A stretch of DNA of 64,000 nt from Cristatella mucedo (taxonomy: Eukaryota; Bryozoa; Phylactolaemata; Cristatellidae): NCBI GenBank assembly GCA_009760855.2, contig WPIO01000012.1, positions 6,445,501 through 6,509,500 on the forward strand. The letters are read 5' to 3'. The translations under genes were made by a program, and so were the position numbers. Below are positions 1 to 13,804 of the stretch, piece by piece. The notes under the pieces are model-generated. The model was given only the letters and a program-made list of their open reading frames with translations, was not told where the DNA came from and made no database searches. How positions within the stretch are numbered: position 1 is the first letter of the stretch; each line of letters starts with the position of its first letter.

Positions 1-416
1 TCTGCCTCTGTCTGCCTCTGTCTGCCTCTGTCTGCCTCTGTCTGCCTCTGCCTGCCTCTGTCTGCCTCTGTCTGCCTCTGTCTGCCTCTGTCTGTCTCTG
101 TCTGTCTCTGTCTGTCTCTGTCTGTCTCTGTCTGTCTCTGTCTGTCTCTGTCTGTCTCTGTCTGTCTCTGTCTGTCTCTGTCTGTCTCTGTCTGCCTCTG
201 TCTGCCTCTGTCTGCCTCTGTCTGTCTCTGTCTGCCTCTGTCTGCCTCTGCCTGCCTCTGCCTGCCTCTGCCTGCCTCTGCCTGCCTCTGCCTGCCTCTG
301 CCTGCCTCTGCCTGCCTCTGTCTGCCTCTGTCTGTCTCTGTCTGCCTCTGTCTGTCTCTGTCTGTCTCTGTCTGTCTCTCTGTCTCTGTCTCTCTGTCTC
401 TCTGTCTCTGTCTCTG

Positions 417-450
<34 letters not shown>

Positions 451-458
451 TCTCTCTG

Positions 459-552
<94 letters not shown>
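1..552 (+). repeat. 10-bp-unit satellite (TCTGYCTCTG)n running into (TC)n
   Basis: From base 1 to about 380 the unit TCTGCCTCTG or TCTGTCTCTG repeats, with C/T variants in blocks. It changes to TCTCTG units and then pure (TC)n to 552. The array continues past the left edge. Confidence 0.97.
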
Positions 553-554
<2 letters not shown>

Positions 555-1119
555 CTATCAGCATGCTCCTACCGTTCGCGTGAACTGCGTGGACTGACGA
601 TGCGTCCCCAGTCGGGATTACGACATGACCATGCTGTCAATCTGAAAACGTCACCGTTTTAATGTCTCAGTTGCTAGCCTGCAGGCTTGAAAATATAATC
701 GAGCGTAATGTATGCAATGGAAGCGCCAGTGCCCCTCAAAAATTAAATTGGAAGGCACAGCCATCCAATAAGCGATAAATCATCAACGGGCACGGACATG
801 ACGCAAGAAGGTAGCTGGGGGAGCGAGTTCCCTCGCAGTTTTCGTGGGAGCGGCGAATGTACCACGCGAGCGGCAGAAAGGATGTTTGCTGAAAGGTGAG
901 CCGACAGGCGCCACTTCCTGCTAGGTAGATTCAAGAGGCCTTCTGGGTACACTGATTCGTCCTCGTGCTTCTGTTCGATCCATCCAACGTCCCGCTAATG
1001 AACAATGACCTTTGGAGCACACACACACACCCACCACCACCCCGTGGAGGTAACTAGGCGGCAAGCTGGGGCATATGCAGTACTAAGCCGCGGAGGAGGG
1101 GGGGGGGAAACACCTTGTG
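553..1119. other. Unique sequence, no gene seen
   Basis: No recognisable exon, RNA or repeat apart from short (AC)n and poly-G runs near 1020-1110. Confidence 0.6.
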
Positions 1120-1283
1120 CTTGCTGATTAAACAGCCTCGTTTTGTATAGCGACAGAAGAGCCTTTACGGCTATCACCACCGCTAGCAGTGGCGATAAAG
1201 GATCGCCCACCGCAGGAATCGAACCCACGACCTCGGGAACGAGGTCATGAAAGCAACCACCTTACCTAGTGTGCCATCACGCC
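1120..1283 (-). mobile_element. SINE-1 copy, near full length
   Basis: On the minus strand it reads GGCGTGATGGCACACTAGGTAAGG (A box region, split here only by eye) then a B box GGTTCGATTCC, then GCGGTGGGCGATCCTTTAT and GGTGGTGATAGCCGTAAAGG, ending CTGTTTAATCAGC. The same order is seen in the copies at 3616, 24364, 44226 and 49524, so this is a tRNA-derived SINE with a family-specific body. Confidence 0.85.
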
Positions 1284-1309
1284 TTCACTTTGCTAAGCAT
1301 AGGATGAAT

Positions 1310-1520
1310 GAAAGGGAAAGGGTACGCAATTCCCACGTCGGACATAGCGGTTATGTCTGACTTAGCTATGCTTTTCACTTTCCCTTTGTTTCGCAAAGTC
1401 CGTTGGCGGCCGAAAGCCACTTTGGCTTTGAGTGCAAAACCAAAAAGCCTCCAGCGTAACATTCACTTCGTCTTTGTGGCCTTGTGGAGTTACGGAACGG
1501 AGATACATTGCATTACATTG
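1310..1520 (+). mobile_element. L2-B LINE 3' end fragment
   Basis: GCGTAACATTCACTTCGTC, then TTGTGGAGTTACGGAACGG and AGATACATTGCATTACAT match the terminus of the larger L2-B copy at about 27130-27200. The sequence to the left (from about 1310) has no separate identity. Confidence 0.5.
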
Positions 1521-1527
1521 TGAGCAG

Positions 1528-1620
1528 GCGTCTTGGCCTAGGAGTAAGGTGCTCGGCGCTTCGCAAACCAGATCGTGGGTTCGACTCCTGCAGCAGACGA
1601 TCCTTTATAGCCCGCTGAAG
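1528..1620 (+). mobile_element. Diverged SINE-1 head
   Basis: GTGGGTTCGACTCCTGCAG is a B box and is followed by GACGATCCTTTATAGCCCGC, as in SINE-1. The rest of the body is missing or decayed. Confidence 0.6.
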
Positions 1621-2932
1621 TGAGAGTGACTGCTCCTAAGACTCACATGTTTCGATATAAATGAGGCTGACGAATCACTTCTTTTTATCGAGATGAAAGC
1701 AGCTTGGTGCAGGTCTGGTCTTGAAGCCATGTAGGCGAAGGTTAGCTGCTGACGTACCTAATCAGGTCAGCCTGTTAAAAGCGGCACCGGAGGTAATGGC
1801 TGTCGTACGAGAGAAACGAGAGACCGCGAGACCTTGGGTAGAATACGGTATACGCTCGAGAGTATACAACAACTTGTCGCTCACGGCTCCAAACGTTACG
1901 TTCTTCGGGCTTTGTGTGACCTGATGATATGAAAGCTTTGGCTAGTGCATCCGAAGAGGGTGAGTCGGCGATAGCAGAAACTTGTTCGAGCTGAGGACGC
2001 GCCTAAAATTTCGTCGGTGCGGGTAGCCGACGGCCGGTCTATGGGGCTTCAAATATCAGCCGCCATTACCCGAAATATAGGCAGTGAAATATGAGTGGCC
2101 GGGGAAGAGCTCAATCGCTTTCATCTGCCTCACGGAGCTGATTAAAGCACCATTATCCTTTCGCCCACCGATGAGTCATCAGCGATCCGAGATGAGAACC
2201 GTTACGGGTGGGGTTATGCCCATTTTTCAACCTAATCAATGAACTTGACTGGCCACAGCTCTTTCCTCCACGCCTGCTTCACCATGTCTGGCCGACAGTT
2301 CATAGTCAAAAAAATCCGCTCGAGAGGCCCGAGGCCAAATTTCTTATGGCTTGGTCAAAGGTTAACTTAGCAGTGACCAAATAACAGCGGAGACGATGCC
2401 GCTGCTGAGGTCAACGTCGTCGTTCGATCGATCGATCGGTTACCTTTGTAATGTTTAACGTGGGGAACATTAGTCGTGAAATCCTGACATTTTAGTTCAA
2501 AAGTATTACTTGAATGTGGTAAAATCGGTCAGTTAAAGTAATGTTCAACTTGCACTGTTCTTTTAAACAAATGTTATTGGTATCGTCTTTTTAGACTCAC
2601 TAATTATACAGCGTTACAGCGAGCACACTTTTTAAGTAAAGGACGACGACCTGCAATTGTTATTGATAAGTTTAAAAAATTAAGGCTGATAAACTGTATA
2701 GAGTCTTCACTAAAGTAAGTTGCCTGCGGAACAGTGGATGCAGAATTCCAGCGTTTAAGAGTGAAGCTGCCTCTTGACCTCGAACGACACTGCTAGGAAG
2801 TTTCTGAGTAGTAGCCGCCCCCTGGACCAACTCGTAAGGGGAGAGCCGCCAAGAGCTCTCGGTGAGCCTTTTCCGATCGCCTGGCCTTGGTCAAGCCTCA
2901 GTCTCTCTTCGGCCGTGCAACCGCGAAAGAGA
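1621..2932. other. Unique sequence, no gene seen
   Basis: Short open frames only, with no recognisable domain or RNA. It contains a short (ATCG) run near 2426-2440. Confidence 0.5.

Positions 2933-3012
<80 letters not shown>
2933..3012 (+). repeat. (GA)n microsatellite
   Basis: About 80 bp of GA repeats. The long frames across it (RERERE and SLSLSL) are artefacts. Confidence 0.98.
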
Positions 3013-3015
<3 letters not shown>

Positions 3016-3550
3016 TGCAGTCATTCTAATCGTGTGTCGGCTGCTAGCCTTCAGCCATTGCAAATCTTGACGGCTGCAATAGATGGCGATGTCAGAAAGG
3101 GGATTCGAGAAATCATTAGCGGCTCGACACCCAAATTAGGAGTCTTCTCTACGATTCTTACAAAAGTGAGACTTGTCATGTGCAATGCGGCTGTGCTATT
3201 AAGTGCTTTCAGACGGGCGCATAAATAGTATCGAGACACATTAACGATGAAACTTTTCGCCGCACCAGCCATTTATCAGACTGTGGGCTCTGAAAGAAGA
3301 AGCGTTGCGATGGATACCATTGAGTAGACGCATAGGAATACCGAAGGGGAGTAGCCAGACGTGGCCCTTGGGCTCGGCTCGAAAAGCTGCTGTCCGGGCG
3401 GCTTGCCTCCTGGCTTGCTCCTGCTACAAACATGATGTAGGGACCAAATCCCGAAACCTAAAAAGCCGCGCTCGTCATAATGGTGCACGTCCGTGCCGAC
3501 ACGTGAAAGATACCAGGGAGCCAGCACCTTGAAGAGCGGCTAACGAGTTC
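3013..3550. other. Unique sequence, no gene seen
   Basis: Frames are open for 70-110 codons on both strands but nothing matches a known family. Confidence 0.5.
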
Positions 3551-4218
3551 GGCGATGATGACAGGCCGGATGAGCTGCTGAGTTTAGCACCACTAAAATA
3601 AATAAATAAATAGATCCTAGCTGATTAAACAGCCTCTTTTTGTATAGCGACAGAAGAGCCTTTACGGCTATCACCACCGCTTGCAGTGGCGATACAGAAT
3701 CGCCCACCACAGGAATCGAACACACGACCTCTGGGCCGAGGTCGTGAAAGCAACCGCCTTACCTAGTGTGCCATCACGGCTCACCAATGAAGATGGCTAA
3801 GGGCACAAGCCGGCAGTCACAGAGACCAAGAATTGTGAGAATCAAGAATGATTATGAACCGGTTCATAATCGTCGTAATACAGGAACCGCAAAGAACCTC
3901 TCGGAAGTCAGTATTTTTTTGGCTGACGGAGCTCGCTTGCGAATCACTTGACTCCAGTCATTCTGCAGCCCGCCATAAGAAAACGGCTCGACATTGGATC
4001 ATTTTGCCGCCACTTTCAAGTTGGCCCTAATTGAAGCCGAGAAACATTAAAAAAAATCAGGGCCTGAATAACAAAGAGTACGAAAGCCAAAGTAGCTCAT
4101 GTGTTTGTTGCATCGTGTCTATATTACTACAATTCTTGGTCTGTGACTGCCGGCCTGTGCCCTTAGCCGTCGTCAGCGGTGCTAAACTCAGCAGCTCATC
4201 CGTTCTGCCATCATCGCC
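3551..4218. repeat. Inverted repeat with SINE in left arm
   Basis: The left arm (3551-3594 plus 3791-3836) is the reverse complement of 4129-4218. For example, GGTGCTAAACTCAGCAGCTC at 4178 pairs with GAGCTGCTGAGTTTAGCACC at 3573. The left arm is split by a minus-strand SINE-1; the right arm has no insert. The roughly 290-bp spacer holds a perfect 22-bp palindrome at 3850-3871. Confidence 0.85.
3616..3784 (-). mobile_element. SINE-1 copy, near full length
   Basis: Same family as 1120-1283. It reads on the minus strand from GCCGTGATGGCACACTAGGT to GCTGTTTAATCAGCTAGGAT and ends in an (ATTT)n tail (3596-3615). CACCA is present at both edges (about 3588 and 3782) and may be the core of the target-site duplication. 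Confidence 0.88.
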
Positions 4219-6529
4219 GTATTTTTCACGTCGCATTATTTCGGCCTCAGCTTCACTTGTTCTATTTCAGACATCGAATCGAACGCACCCTCCGAGATCT
4301 ACAGGACACTTCACTCGCTTTCGCCAGCCAGCCTACCCGACCTGCTTGCTCCTCAAGGACCTCAGGGTCATTAGTTCGAGACATTGAGCCCCCTGGCCAC
4401 CTTATTGACAACAACTAGACTGCGTGTTGCAAGACGAGCATTCTGCTCTTTCAAAAGGGTCACATAGTCTGTCAGGTGACCGGAACTGCTAGTCATACGT
4501 GACGTCATGCAGAGAGCGGACATAACATTCCCATAATACGACAGAAGCATGCCAGCCGAACGCCACCGGAAAGAAGCACAGGCTGAAGGCAGCAAACTAC
4601 AGTGGCTGCCAAGCTCAGCTCTGCAGTCGGGAGGTCATCGGGGAACGAGTTTCCAAGAGCTGCCGGAGAACCGTAGAGCACTAGGCATGCGGGCTTCGCC
4701 GCCATCAAAGCCAGGTCCGATCGCAGCAGGTTGCTGAGGAAACGTACATGCCGCGCGGCACGAACCGGAAGCGCCTCCCTCGTTTGTGGCAGCTAGATCG
4801 TTATTCTCCATCGTCCGGTTTCGGTTGTTTTGGAGCTCTATTGTGCACTAGAAGCTATGCTCAGTCGCCCACGCCCAGGTGCTCTATCGGAGGTCTGAAC
4901 ATTCGCTCTAAGCCTGCACGCACGGCTACCTATATTTACGGCACACCTATCCGAGGCACGCCTACCTACACGGGTAGCTACGGCACGCTGCCTGGCCTAC
5001 CTGGTGTCAGCCAGTTAGGTACAGACGGTGACTCCTGCGTCTCTACTAATGGATAGCAATCTCCGTGCATTTTCTGCTTCACTTTTCATATATCTCTCAC
5101 TATTGCTTATTCCCGGCATGAGAATCGGGTGATTACCTTCAAGCTAACACCTCCAGGAAGCATTCGAATTGGGAGTTTTTCATGTTAAAATGCAATTGGT
5201 TAGACATTAGTTAAGCATTGGCGCGAGCATTTAAATCGCAGCTAACACCCCAAAGGAAAAGCGCAGCGCTGCAGTGAAAGAGAGTCGTGGCTCGTCGTCC
5301 CCGGAGTTGAATCTGGAACCCCCCCCCCGAAGACAGAGGCTCCTTAGTCCTACTTACTCCTCCTCCGCTTCTGTGGACTTTTTCTACATGCGTAAACACC
5401 GTTTGCCAAAAACGCCTAGCTGCATGCTCGAAGTGGCATGGCACAGGTACATACAGGTTAATCTTGATCGGAGGCCTCGGTTTCCGAAGGGCAAAAGCTA
5501 CTCGATGTACTCACGCCGGCGAAAGACTCGCCGCCAACTTCAACCTGCTCAGTCATTGCTTTCGAAGCAAATAGAAGATGATTAATGGTCGGTGCAGGTG
5601 TTTGTCTGGCAGCCGGCGTCATATTCGTGGCAGTCCGTCCTTTCGTTCCACGGTGTCTGCAGTGTCAATGTCAACTAGCCCTCGTCTTGGAGAAAGTAGT
5701 GTATTACATTGTTATCAGCCTATATTGTCTGCATCGGGCTTCTGCCCGTTCCAGAACGTCAGCATTCTGTCTCGGCAGTCGCAGCAGTTTGGCTGTAGTA
5801 GACGGCCAGCTATGAACGAGTTGACAATACTTTTTGGGCGATATTTCCTAATTACGATTAAATCTACGTACCTATCTCTCGAGTGGCCATTGATTCTCCC
5901 TACAGCCGGATATTTTAGTATTTGTCTCCCTCTGCCCTACTCTCATGAATCGTCTGGGGCCCAACGGCACCCTAGAGCCATTCGGTGCAATGCTTGTTCT
6001 CTTATGCAATTTTGCTCAGCAGCTTACTTGTTGCCGATTCGCCTCTTTTTTTTCAAAACTTTCTTCTCGCTGCACCATCTCCACCTCTCTCTCCTTTCTC
6101 CCATTTCGCACACTGTTCTCTCTCCTTTGCCTGCTCCCACTCGGTCCCCCCACGAAGTTTCGGATGTGTATAGGCATGTGTTCGAGTTCTATCGCTTACG
6201 CACAGCACCATCTTCAAATTCTTCCTCGCCGCCCCCCCCCCGTGCTCGCTCTTTACCTCTTGTGTCTCCATTGGTCAGCTAAGATGCACATCTCTTCCGT
6301 CTTTGGCTGCTCTCAGCTTCGTTCCTGTTCTTTTTCTGCTACTACAGCGTGGTTAAGTGAGTCTCCGCCTTCTTTTTGTGACCCGTCTCTCCCTTTCTTA
6401 GCATTTTGCCCCTCTCTCTAACGTGCGAGATAGTACCTTGCCAAATTGCTACGTCCCTCTGCGATTGGCCATTACTACACAGCACACACACACACGCGCA
6501 CGCACGCGAGCACACTCTTTTTCTTTTTG

Positions 6530-6535
<6 letters not shown>
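4219..6535. other. Intergenic, pyrimidine-rich toward the right
   Basis: No supported gene. 5930-6535 is rich in T and C on the plus strand, so the long frames there (up to 234 codons, Ser/Leu/Pro/Phe-rich) are probably composition effects. Confidence 0.5.

Positions 6536-6624
<89 letters not shown>
6536..6624 (+). repeat. (TC)n microsatellite
   Basis: About 89 bp of TC repeats, preceded at 6482-6510 by a short CA/CG-rich tract. Confidence 0.98.
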
Positions 6625-6626
<2 letters not shown>

Positions 6627-8300
6627 CGTGGACCAGGCTGGTAGAGTCTTTTTTGTGTGCATATCTTTCTCTCTTAGGAACAGCAAGGGAAAAGCGCGGG
6701 ATTGTCTGCCCACGCTCTGGTCTGACTAGTGCATCTCCAGCCCAGAAATATTTCGCAAGAGTGGCTTTCGTAAGGAAGGAGAGTACGCATAAACCGCGCT
6801 CCGCTTCTTGATGCTCTTCATCGTCTATAATAACATTCTAGACAAAGGACCACGTTTTAAGTTATCATTCTCCATGACCGATTGCTTCACTAGTGTTCGA
6901 GCACCCGAGCGAGGTCTCCGAACCTCGCGAATGAGTTAGAGAGGTTAAATAACATAGTCGACGTTTAAGCCCAAAACTGCCTTGAAATCTCGCTGATCCA
7001 GACAAAGTCTTGACTCCTATAGAGCTCGATTATGCTGCAAAAGCCGTGCCCGCAAAATCAGTGCAATTTAATGGTGAACCCGACGAATGAAGAGCTTGAC
7101 CTAAACATGACGTGTTCGCGTTGTTCTCTTGGCCTTCCGACACCTCCAAACTTAGGCCAGCTATCGGAAGGCGCACACAGGAGCCGAGATGGACACCGTC
7201 GATACATGGAAGCTCTCGTTGGTGTCAAGTATGCGACGGGAGCATTCGAGCGCCCAGCCACCAGCAGAGAAACTGAGCTAGCGAAAGCTGATTGCTCTCG
7301 ATATCGAGTGGCGCTCTGGGCCACCCTCGGATGAATCATTCGGCTAGCCGAACGGCGCACGTTCGGGCGCGCTAGCTAGCGATCCGCCATGCAGGCTGGT
7401 GTTGAGTAATTAAGATCGACGAGGACCAGCCAGAGAGCCCAGGGCTTCAGGCGCCGGCCATACAGCCTGTGGCCTCCGGTATCTCACCGCGCATACCTTC
7501 GGCGAGGCGACGGACGCAGCAGCTAGCTGCGAGGTATGGCGCTAGCGCAGAGTCGCAGGAGATTTTTTCGGCACTTCCACCATCCAGGCTCGTAGCAGGG
7601 GTCCGCGGCAGGGCTGCAACCCCTCGCGAGAACGACCCGGAAGTGATTCGCCGGCCCATTTAACCAGCAAGCCAGCCGAGTCGCTCCTCTGGCGGCTGCT
7701 GAGCGTACTGGATGGAGCTCGGTAGCCGTAGCCGCTCCCCAGACCTTCCCGGAACGGAGCGCCCGCTCCAGCAGCCACCGACCCGGCTTGCGTCAAAGGT
7801 CCGATCGATGCAGGCTTCGGGGTAGGGCAACTAAAGAGGTTCGCGAGCTGCCGCCCACTGCAGCTTCCGGAGAGTCAGCCGCGACCCGAAGGTGTGCTTT
7901 AAGCATTTAAGCAATGCGACGAGACTCAGATCTCCACGAGCGCTATGTGCCTGTTCGCTTGTATTATAATTATTAATGTCATCAATGCACAAGGTTCAGG
8001 ATTGAAGTTTTCATGCCTTTTTAGGATGGTAGTCTCATGCACTAAGTGCAAGAGTTGCATACGCCATCTGCAAGTACTAAAGAAATATACCTAGAAGGAT
8101 AAAGAAGAATGGGTGCTTACGTATTAATTGCTTACATATAAATAGCTGGTGCTATGACTAATCAATTGACATGCTACCATCCCTGCACACGGAAAGTATC
8201 TAGAATACGATTTAGTTCGTTTTGTGTGCAATGTAAATGATGTTTTTTATTATTATTAGTCTGAATGCGGGAAAATTCACGGACAAATCCAAACTTTAAC
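6625..8300. other. Intergenic, no gene seen
   Basis: 7030-7800 has overlapping open frames on both strands and is moderately GC-rich. I recognise no domain and no splice-supported exon. Confidence 0.5.
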
Positions 8301-8301
8301 A

Positions 8302-8390
8302 ATAATAATAATACATTTGTATAGCGTCATAGAAGAACTTAATCTCTTTCTAAGCATTATACTTTCGCATGTAAGGACTCGTGCTTCATA
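8302..8390 (-). mobile_element. L2-A LINE 3' tail
   Basis: (AAT)n followed by ACATTTGTATAGCG and AGAACTTAATCTCTTTCTAAGC is the reverse complement of the L2-A 3' end. Confidence 0.7.
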
Positions 8391-8629
8391 TTTTCATCAT
8401 TGAACTTGTGAGACATATTAAAGTTTTTGGCGTATTTGACGTGAGATCGTTTTTCAATTTGCATCCATGTTCGCCAGATCTATCTTCCCATTGGTCAGTG
8501 CCCTCTCGTGAAGTAGCAGTGACATCTGTTTGCTGGATGTACGCGTGACTTTTTTCAAACTATAGAGAGAAACTCCGGAGCCTGTCTGTTGTGGGACTGA
8601 ACGCCAAAAAAAATTATTTCGCCATGAGC

Positions 8630-8764
8630 GAAGAACGATTCCGCAACCTCTGGGTTATCAATCCAGTGCTCTGAGTGATTGACCTATTTAGACTACTCTT
8701 CCTACGGCATTCAACGCGGCGCTGTAAAGCCTCGGCTTTAAATTGCCTCCTACGTGCTCGAGCC
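8630..8764 (-). mobile_element. SINE-2 (leader type) with tRNA-Ile-like head
   Basis: The minus strand reads GGCTCGAGCACGTA, then TTTAAAGCCGAGGCTTTA, then a tRNA-like stretch with CAGAGCACTGGATTGATAAC (resembling the D-arm and anticodon arm of tRNA-Ile) and AGGTTGCGGAATCGTTC as a decayed B box. The same leader occurs at 41148 and 59152. Confidence 0.55.
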
Positions 8765-9178
8765 GAATCCCGGTGAGCTGCTTAGACAGTTTAGTGCATA
8801 TGTAATTGCAAATTTTGGTGCCAAGTGCAGTCAGCGCGCCTGCTGCAGTCGGTGACCAGCGAAAGCTACGCCGCTTACACCAAGCTTAGGCGATTGGCAG
8901 AAACCCACCTGAGCGGTTCGCCACCTGAGAGTCTTTGCAATCCTTGGATGGCTGAATGTTCAACCGCGGCCTTTGGCGGCTGCTGCGAGGTATGCAAGTC
9001 GAAATTACGTGGGCTAATGTCTGACCCGTTCGGCAAAAATCAGTATGCTGCGATCGCACCCTGCACCAGGCTCACCAGACCTTTTCTCAGAGCATTAGCG
9101 ATGTGCAGGAACGAGCAAAGAAATGCCGCCCTCGTGCTAAGTGCATCTCTCCGTGAAACGGCGACCTAGCATTAATTC

Positions 9179-9229
9179 CAGATACCGATGCACGTAGCTC
9201 TCGTCTTTCAGATACCGATGCACGTAGCT
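9179..9229 (+). repeat. Two-copy 30-bp tandem repeat
   Basis: CAGATACCGATGCACGTAGC begins at 9179 and again at 9209. Confidence 0.9.
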
Positions 9230-9253
9230 GCTCGCTGATCAAGCTATAGAGCC

Positions 9254-9307
9254 GTCTGTCTGTCTGTCTGTCTGTCTGTCTGCCTGTCTGTCTGCCTGTC
9301 TGTCTGC

Positions 9308-9339
<32 letters not shown>

Positions 9340-9440
9340 TTGTCTGTCTGCCTGTCTGTCTGTTTGTCTGTCTGCCTGCCTGTCTGTCTGTCTGCCTGCC
9401 TGCCTGTCTGTCTGTTTGTCTGTTTGTCTGTCTGTCTGTG
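9254..9440 (+). repeat. (CTGT)n microsatellite with C/T variants
   Basis: About 187 bp of GTCT/GCCT/GTTT tetranucleotides. The apparent TDRQTDRQ frame is an artefact. Confidence 0.97.
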
Positions 9441-10289
9441 CAGGCGCATCGAGAGGGCTTTCTAGTTTACTCCTGCAATGATACGACGAGTGGCTGAGGC
9501 TATCGTTTCGGGTAAGAGGGACACAAACCAGCGCTCTTCATGCTGCTCTATGATTTCCTGTCGGATCACAATCAGTATTAAGACTAATTTATGCCAACCG
9601 ATACTACCGCTCAAACTAAATCTTCGCAGAAGCGCTCGCCATTGACACGGTGCACACTCTAAATTCACTGTAATAATGTTTGAGCCTACTGAAAACGCTT
9701 GTCCCACTCCGCGTGGTTTCCTGGTTGGTGTCTTGGCATAGATAGACAGCCCTTCGGCGAGCTTTGCGCGCTCGTCGAGTCTCTATTGCCAGTACCCTAG
9801 GTCATCTGACTGCACACACGTTTGCCTAAAAACTGGTTCTCTGCAGCTGTAGCCCAGCTGAGCTCCATATAGGTTCTGTATATGGCTGTTGCAAACTTTT
9901 TCGCCGAGTCAGCCAGAGGAGGAAATTCTCAGCCGGAGGAGGAAATTCCTCCAGCTGAGACTTCTGACGTCCATTCCCTGCTAAAACGGAAAGCACGAGG
10001 AGCTGATATCCGTAGGGTCGAGTAGAGTGGCTTGTATCAGTCGCAGACTACCTGCCTCTTCCTCTTTGGAGCTGTCTCCTCCAGCGAGACCGGCAAGGAC
10101 GCTTGCAAGCGGCCGCCTTCGCGTCTAGCAAAAACAAGTCGTGAATATTGGGGTCAACTCCTTCAATGAAATCGTGTCGACATAGCCGCACGCATGCAAT
10201 CTCTCAGCTTAGCAGGCCGCCTAGCCTGGCAGCTGGGCCGTCGGGCTATAGCTATGCGGTGTAGAAGAAAAGAAAAGGCCTACACCACG
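9441..10289. other. Intergenic, no gene seen
   Basis: A small imperfect duplication GCCRGAGGAGGAAATTC lies near 9910-9945. Nothing else is recognised. Confidence 0.5.
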
Positions 10290-10690
10290 AGTCCTGTATT
10301 ACTTCCTGTTGCCAGAGGGATGAAAGTCGCCGAGGAGCTTCTGCTGATATGTAAATGGAGCCGTGTAACTGTGCCTCTAACTATCATTGAATCCTGTGGA
10401 GACAATGCTTATAGTTTGCATAGTCCCAAAGCCTGGAACTCACTAGCGACTCACGTCGTAACGCAAACTGTCTTGAAATTTAAAAAAAGGAGCTAAAATC
10501 AATTTATTCCCCACAGCGTATGCACCGGCTGGTGTGAATTGCCATTTGCGTGCTAAAATTATGCATGTTGTCGCTAAAAGTTGAGATGCTTCCTTTCAAG
10601 CACGTGCAAAGTGGCCAGACAGAGATTTAGTTCTTGAAGGGTGTCGCTTCTTGTTGTTATGATTATCTTAAACTCCGTTGTTATGATAAT
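10290..10690 (+). mobile_element. L2-A LINE 3' fragment
   Basis: The translation contains YSLHSPKAWNSLATHV near 10412-10459, matching the ORF2 C-terminal motif YAPKAWNSLPT. It is followed by the tail motif GTGCAAAGTGGCCAGACAGA and TTTAGTTCTTGAAGGGTGTC. Confidence 0.7.
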
Positions 10691-10699
10691 CTTAAGTCC

Positions 10700-12930
<2,231 letters not shown>

Positions 12931-13164
12931 TCGGCGGCGGTGTATGGGGGCCGCATGCCCAGCAGACAGTCACCGCTGCGCATAGTTAATTGCCAACAAA
13001 GTTTCTCTGGGAAACTGTTCGCATTAACGAACTTTCGCGCATTAGGAGTAGCGTTCTGCTTCAGTATGGCGGTAGTCGGGAGAGCACTTCCGCCGGTGAA
13101 TAGCCCGACGCAGTTGCTGCAGCCAGGCTTTGATGTATTTCCGCCGAAACTAGCGTTTAGAGTA

Positions 13165-13335
13165 ATATAATTGATGATTGGACACATGCCCTAACCTCGC
13201 TACGCTTATTGTCAATGAGCATGCCACCACTAGTCATTCGATCGTGCTTCCTTTTTAGCAAATGTAAAGTGCCTAGAAAGAGATTGAGTTCTCTGAGGGT
13301 GCTATTTCAAATGTATTATTATTATTATTTCCTCT
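13165..13335 (+). mobile_element. L2-A LINE 3' end
   Basis: GTAAAGTGCCTAGAAAGAGA, then TTGAGTTCTCTGAGGGTGCT and an (ATT)n tail at about 13312-13330. Confidence 0.85.
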
Positions 13336-13800
13336 GCGGTGACGTTCTCACTTGCAAGAGTGGAGCAGGTATAACGCCAACTCGTAAGGCACTCGATGGC
13401 CGTAGACCGCCTTCCAGTTTGCTTATTCATCGCGCCGGTGTTGCTACATACTTGCGCAATCGGAATATAAATCTATTTTGCATAAATAAGCATCTGGCGA
13501 GATGGCCCAGACCAAATTCTACCGAAGGCGTATTTCAAGGATGCATCCGGAAAGTGAGTGCAGTTATTCATGGTGACAAATGTGTGAGTGTCGGCATTTG
13601 TCCAGCAATCAGGCAATATTGACAGATGTCGTATATACATGGGGGATGTGAATTGATGTCGAATCTGATGTTTGCGCAGGTACAGTGCACGAGAGATTTG
13701 GCTATATACGTCATCAAACGTCCTGGAGGTTTTTTCCTTAATCGTAGACATATAGAGCAGAATCTACCCAGCAGAAATCAGAGTTTTTTTTAGCTTCAGT
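13336..13800. other. Unique sequence, no gene seen
   Basis: No recognisable exon or repeat. Confidence 0.5.
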
Positions 13801-13804
13801 TGAA

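Noticed and set aside
5578-6421. Ser/Leu/Pro-rich frames of 158 and 234 codons
   Set aside because: Pyrimidine-rich DNA; overlapping frames are open at once and no domain is seen.
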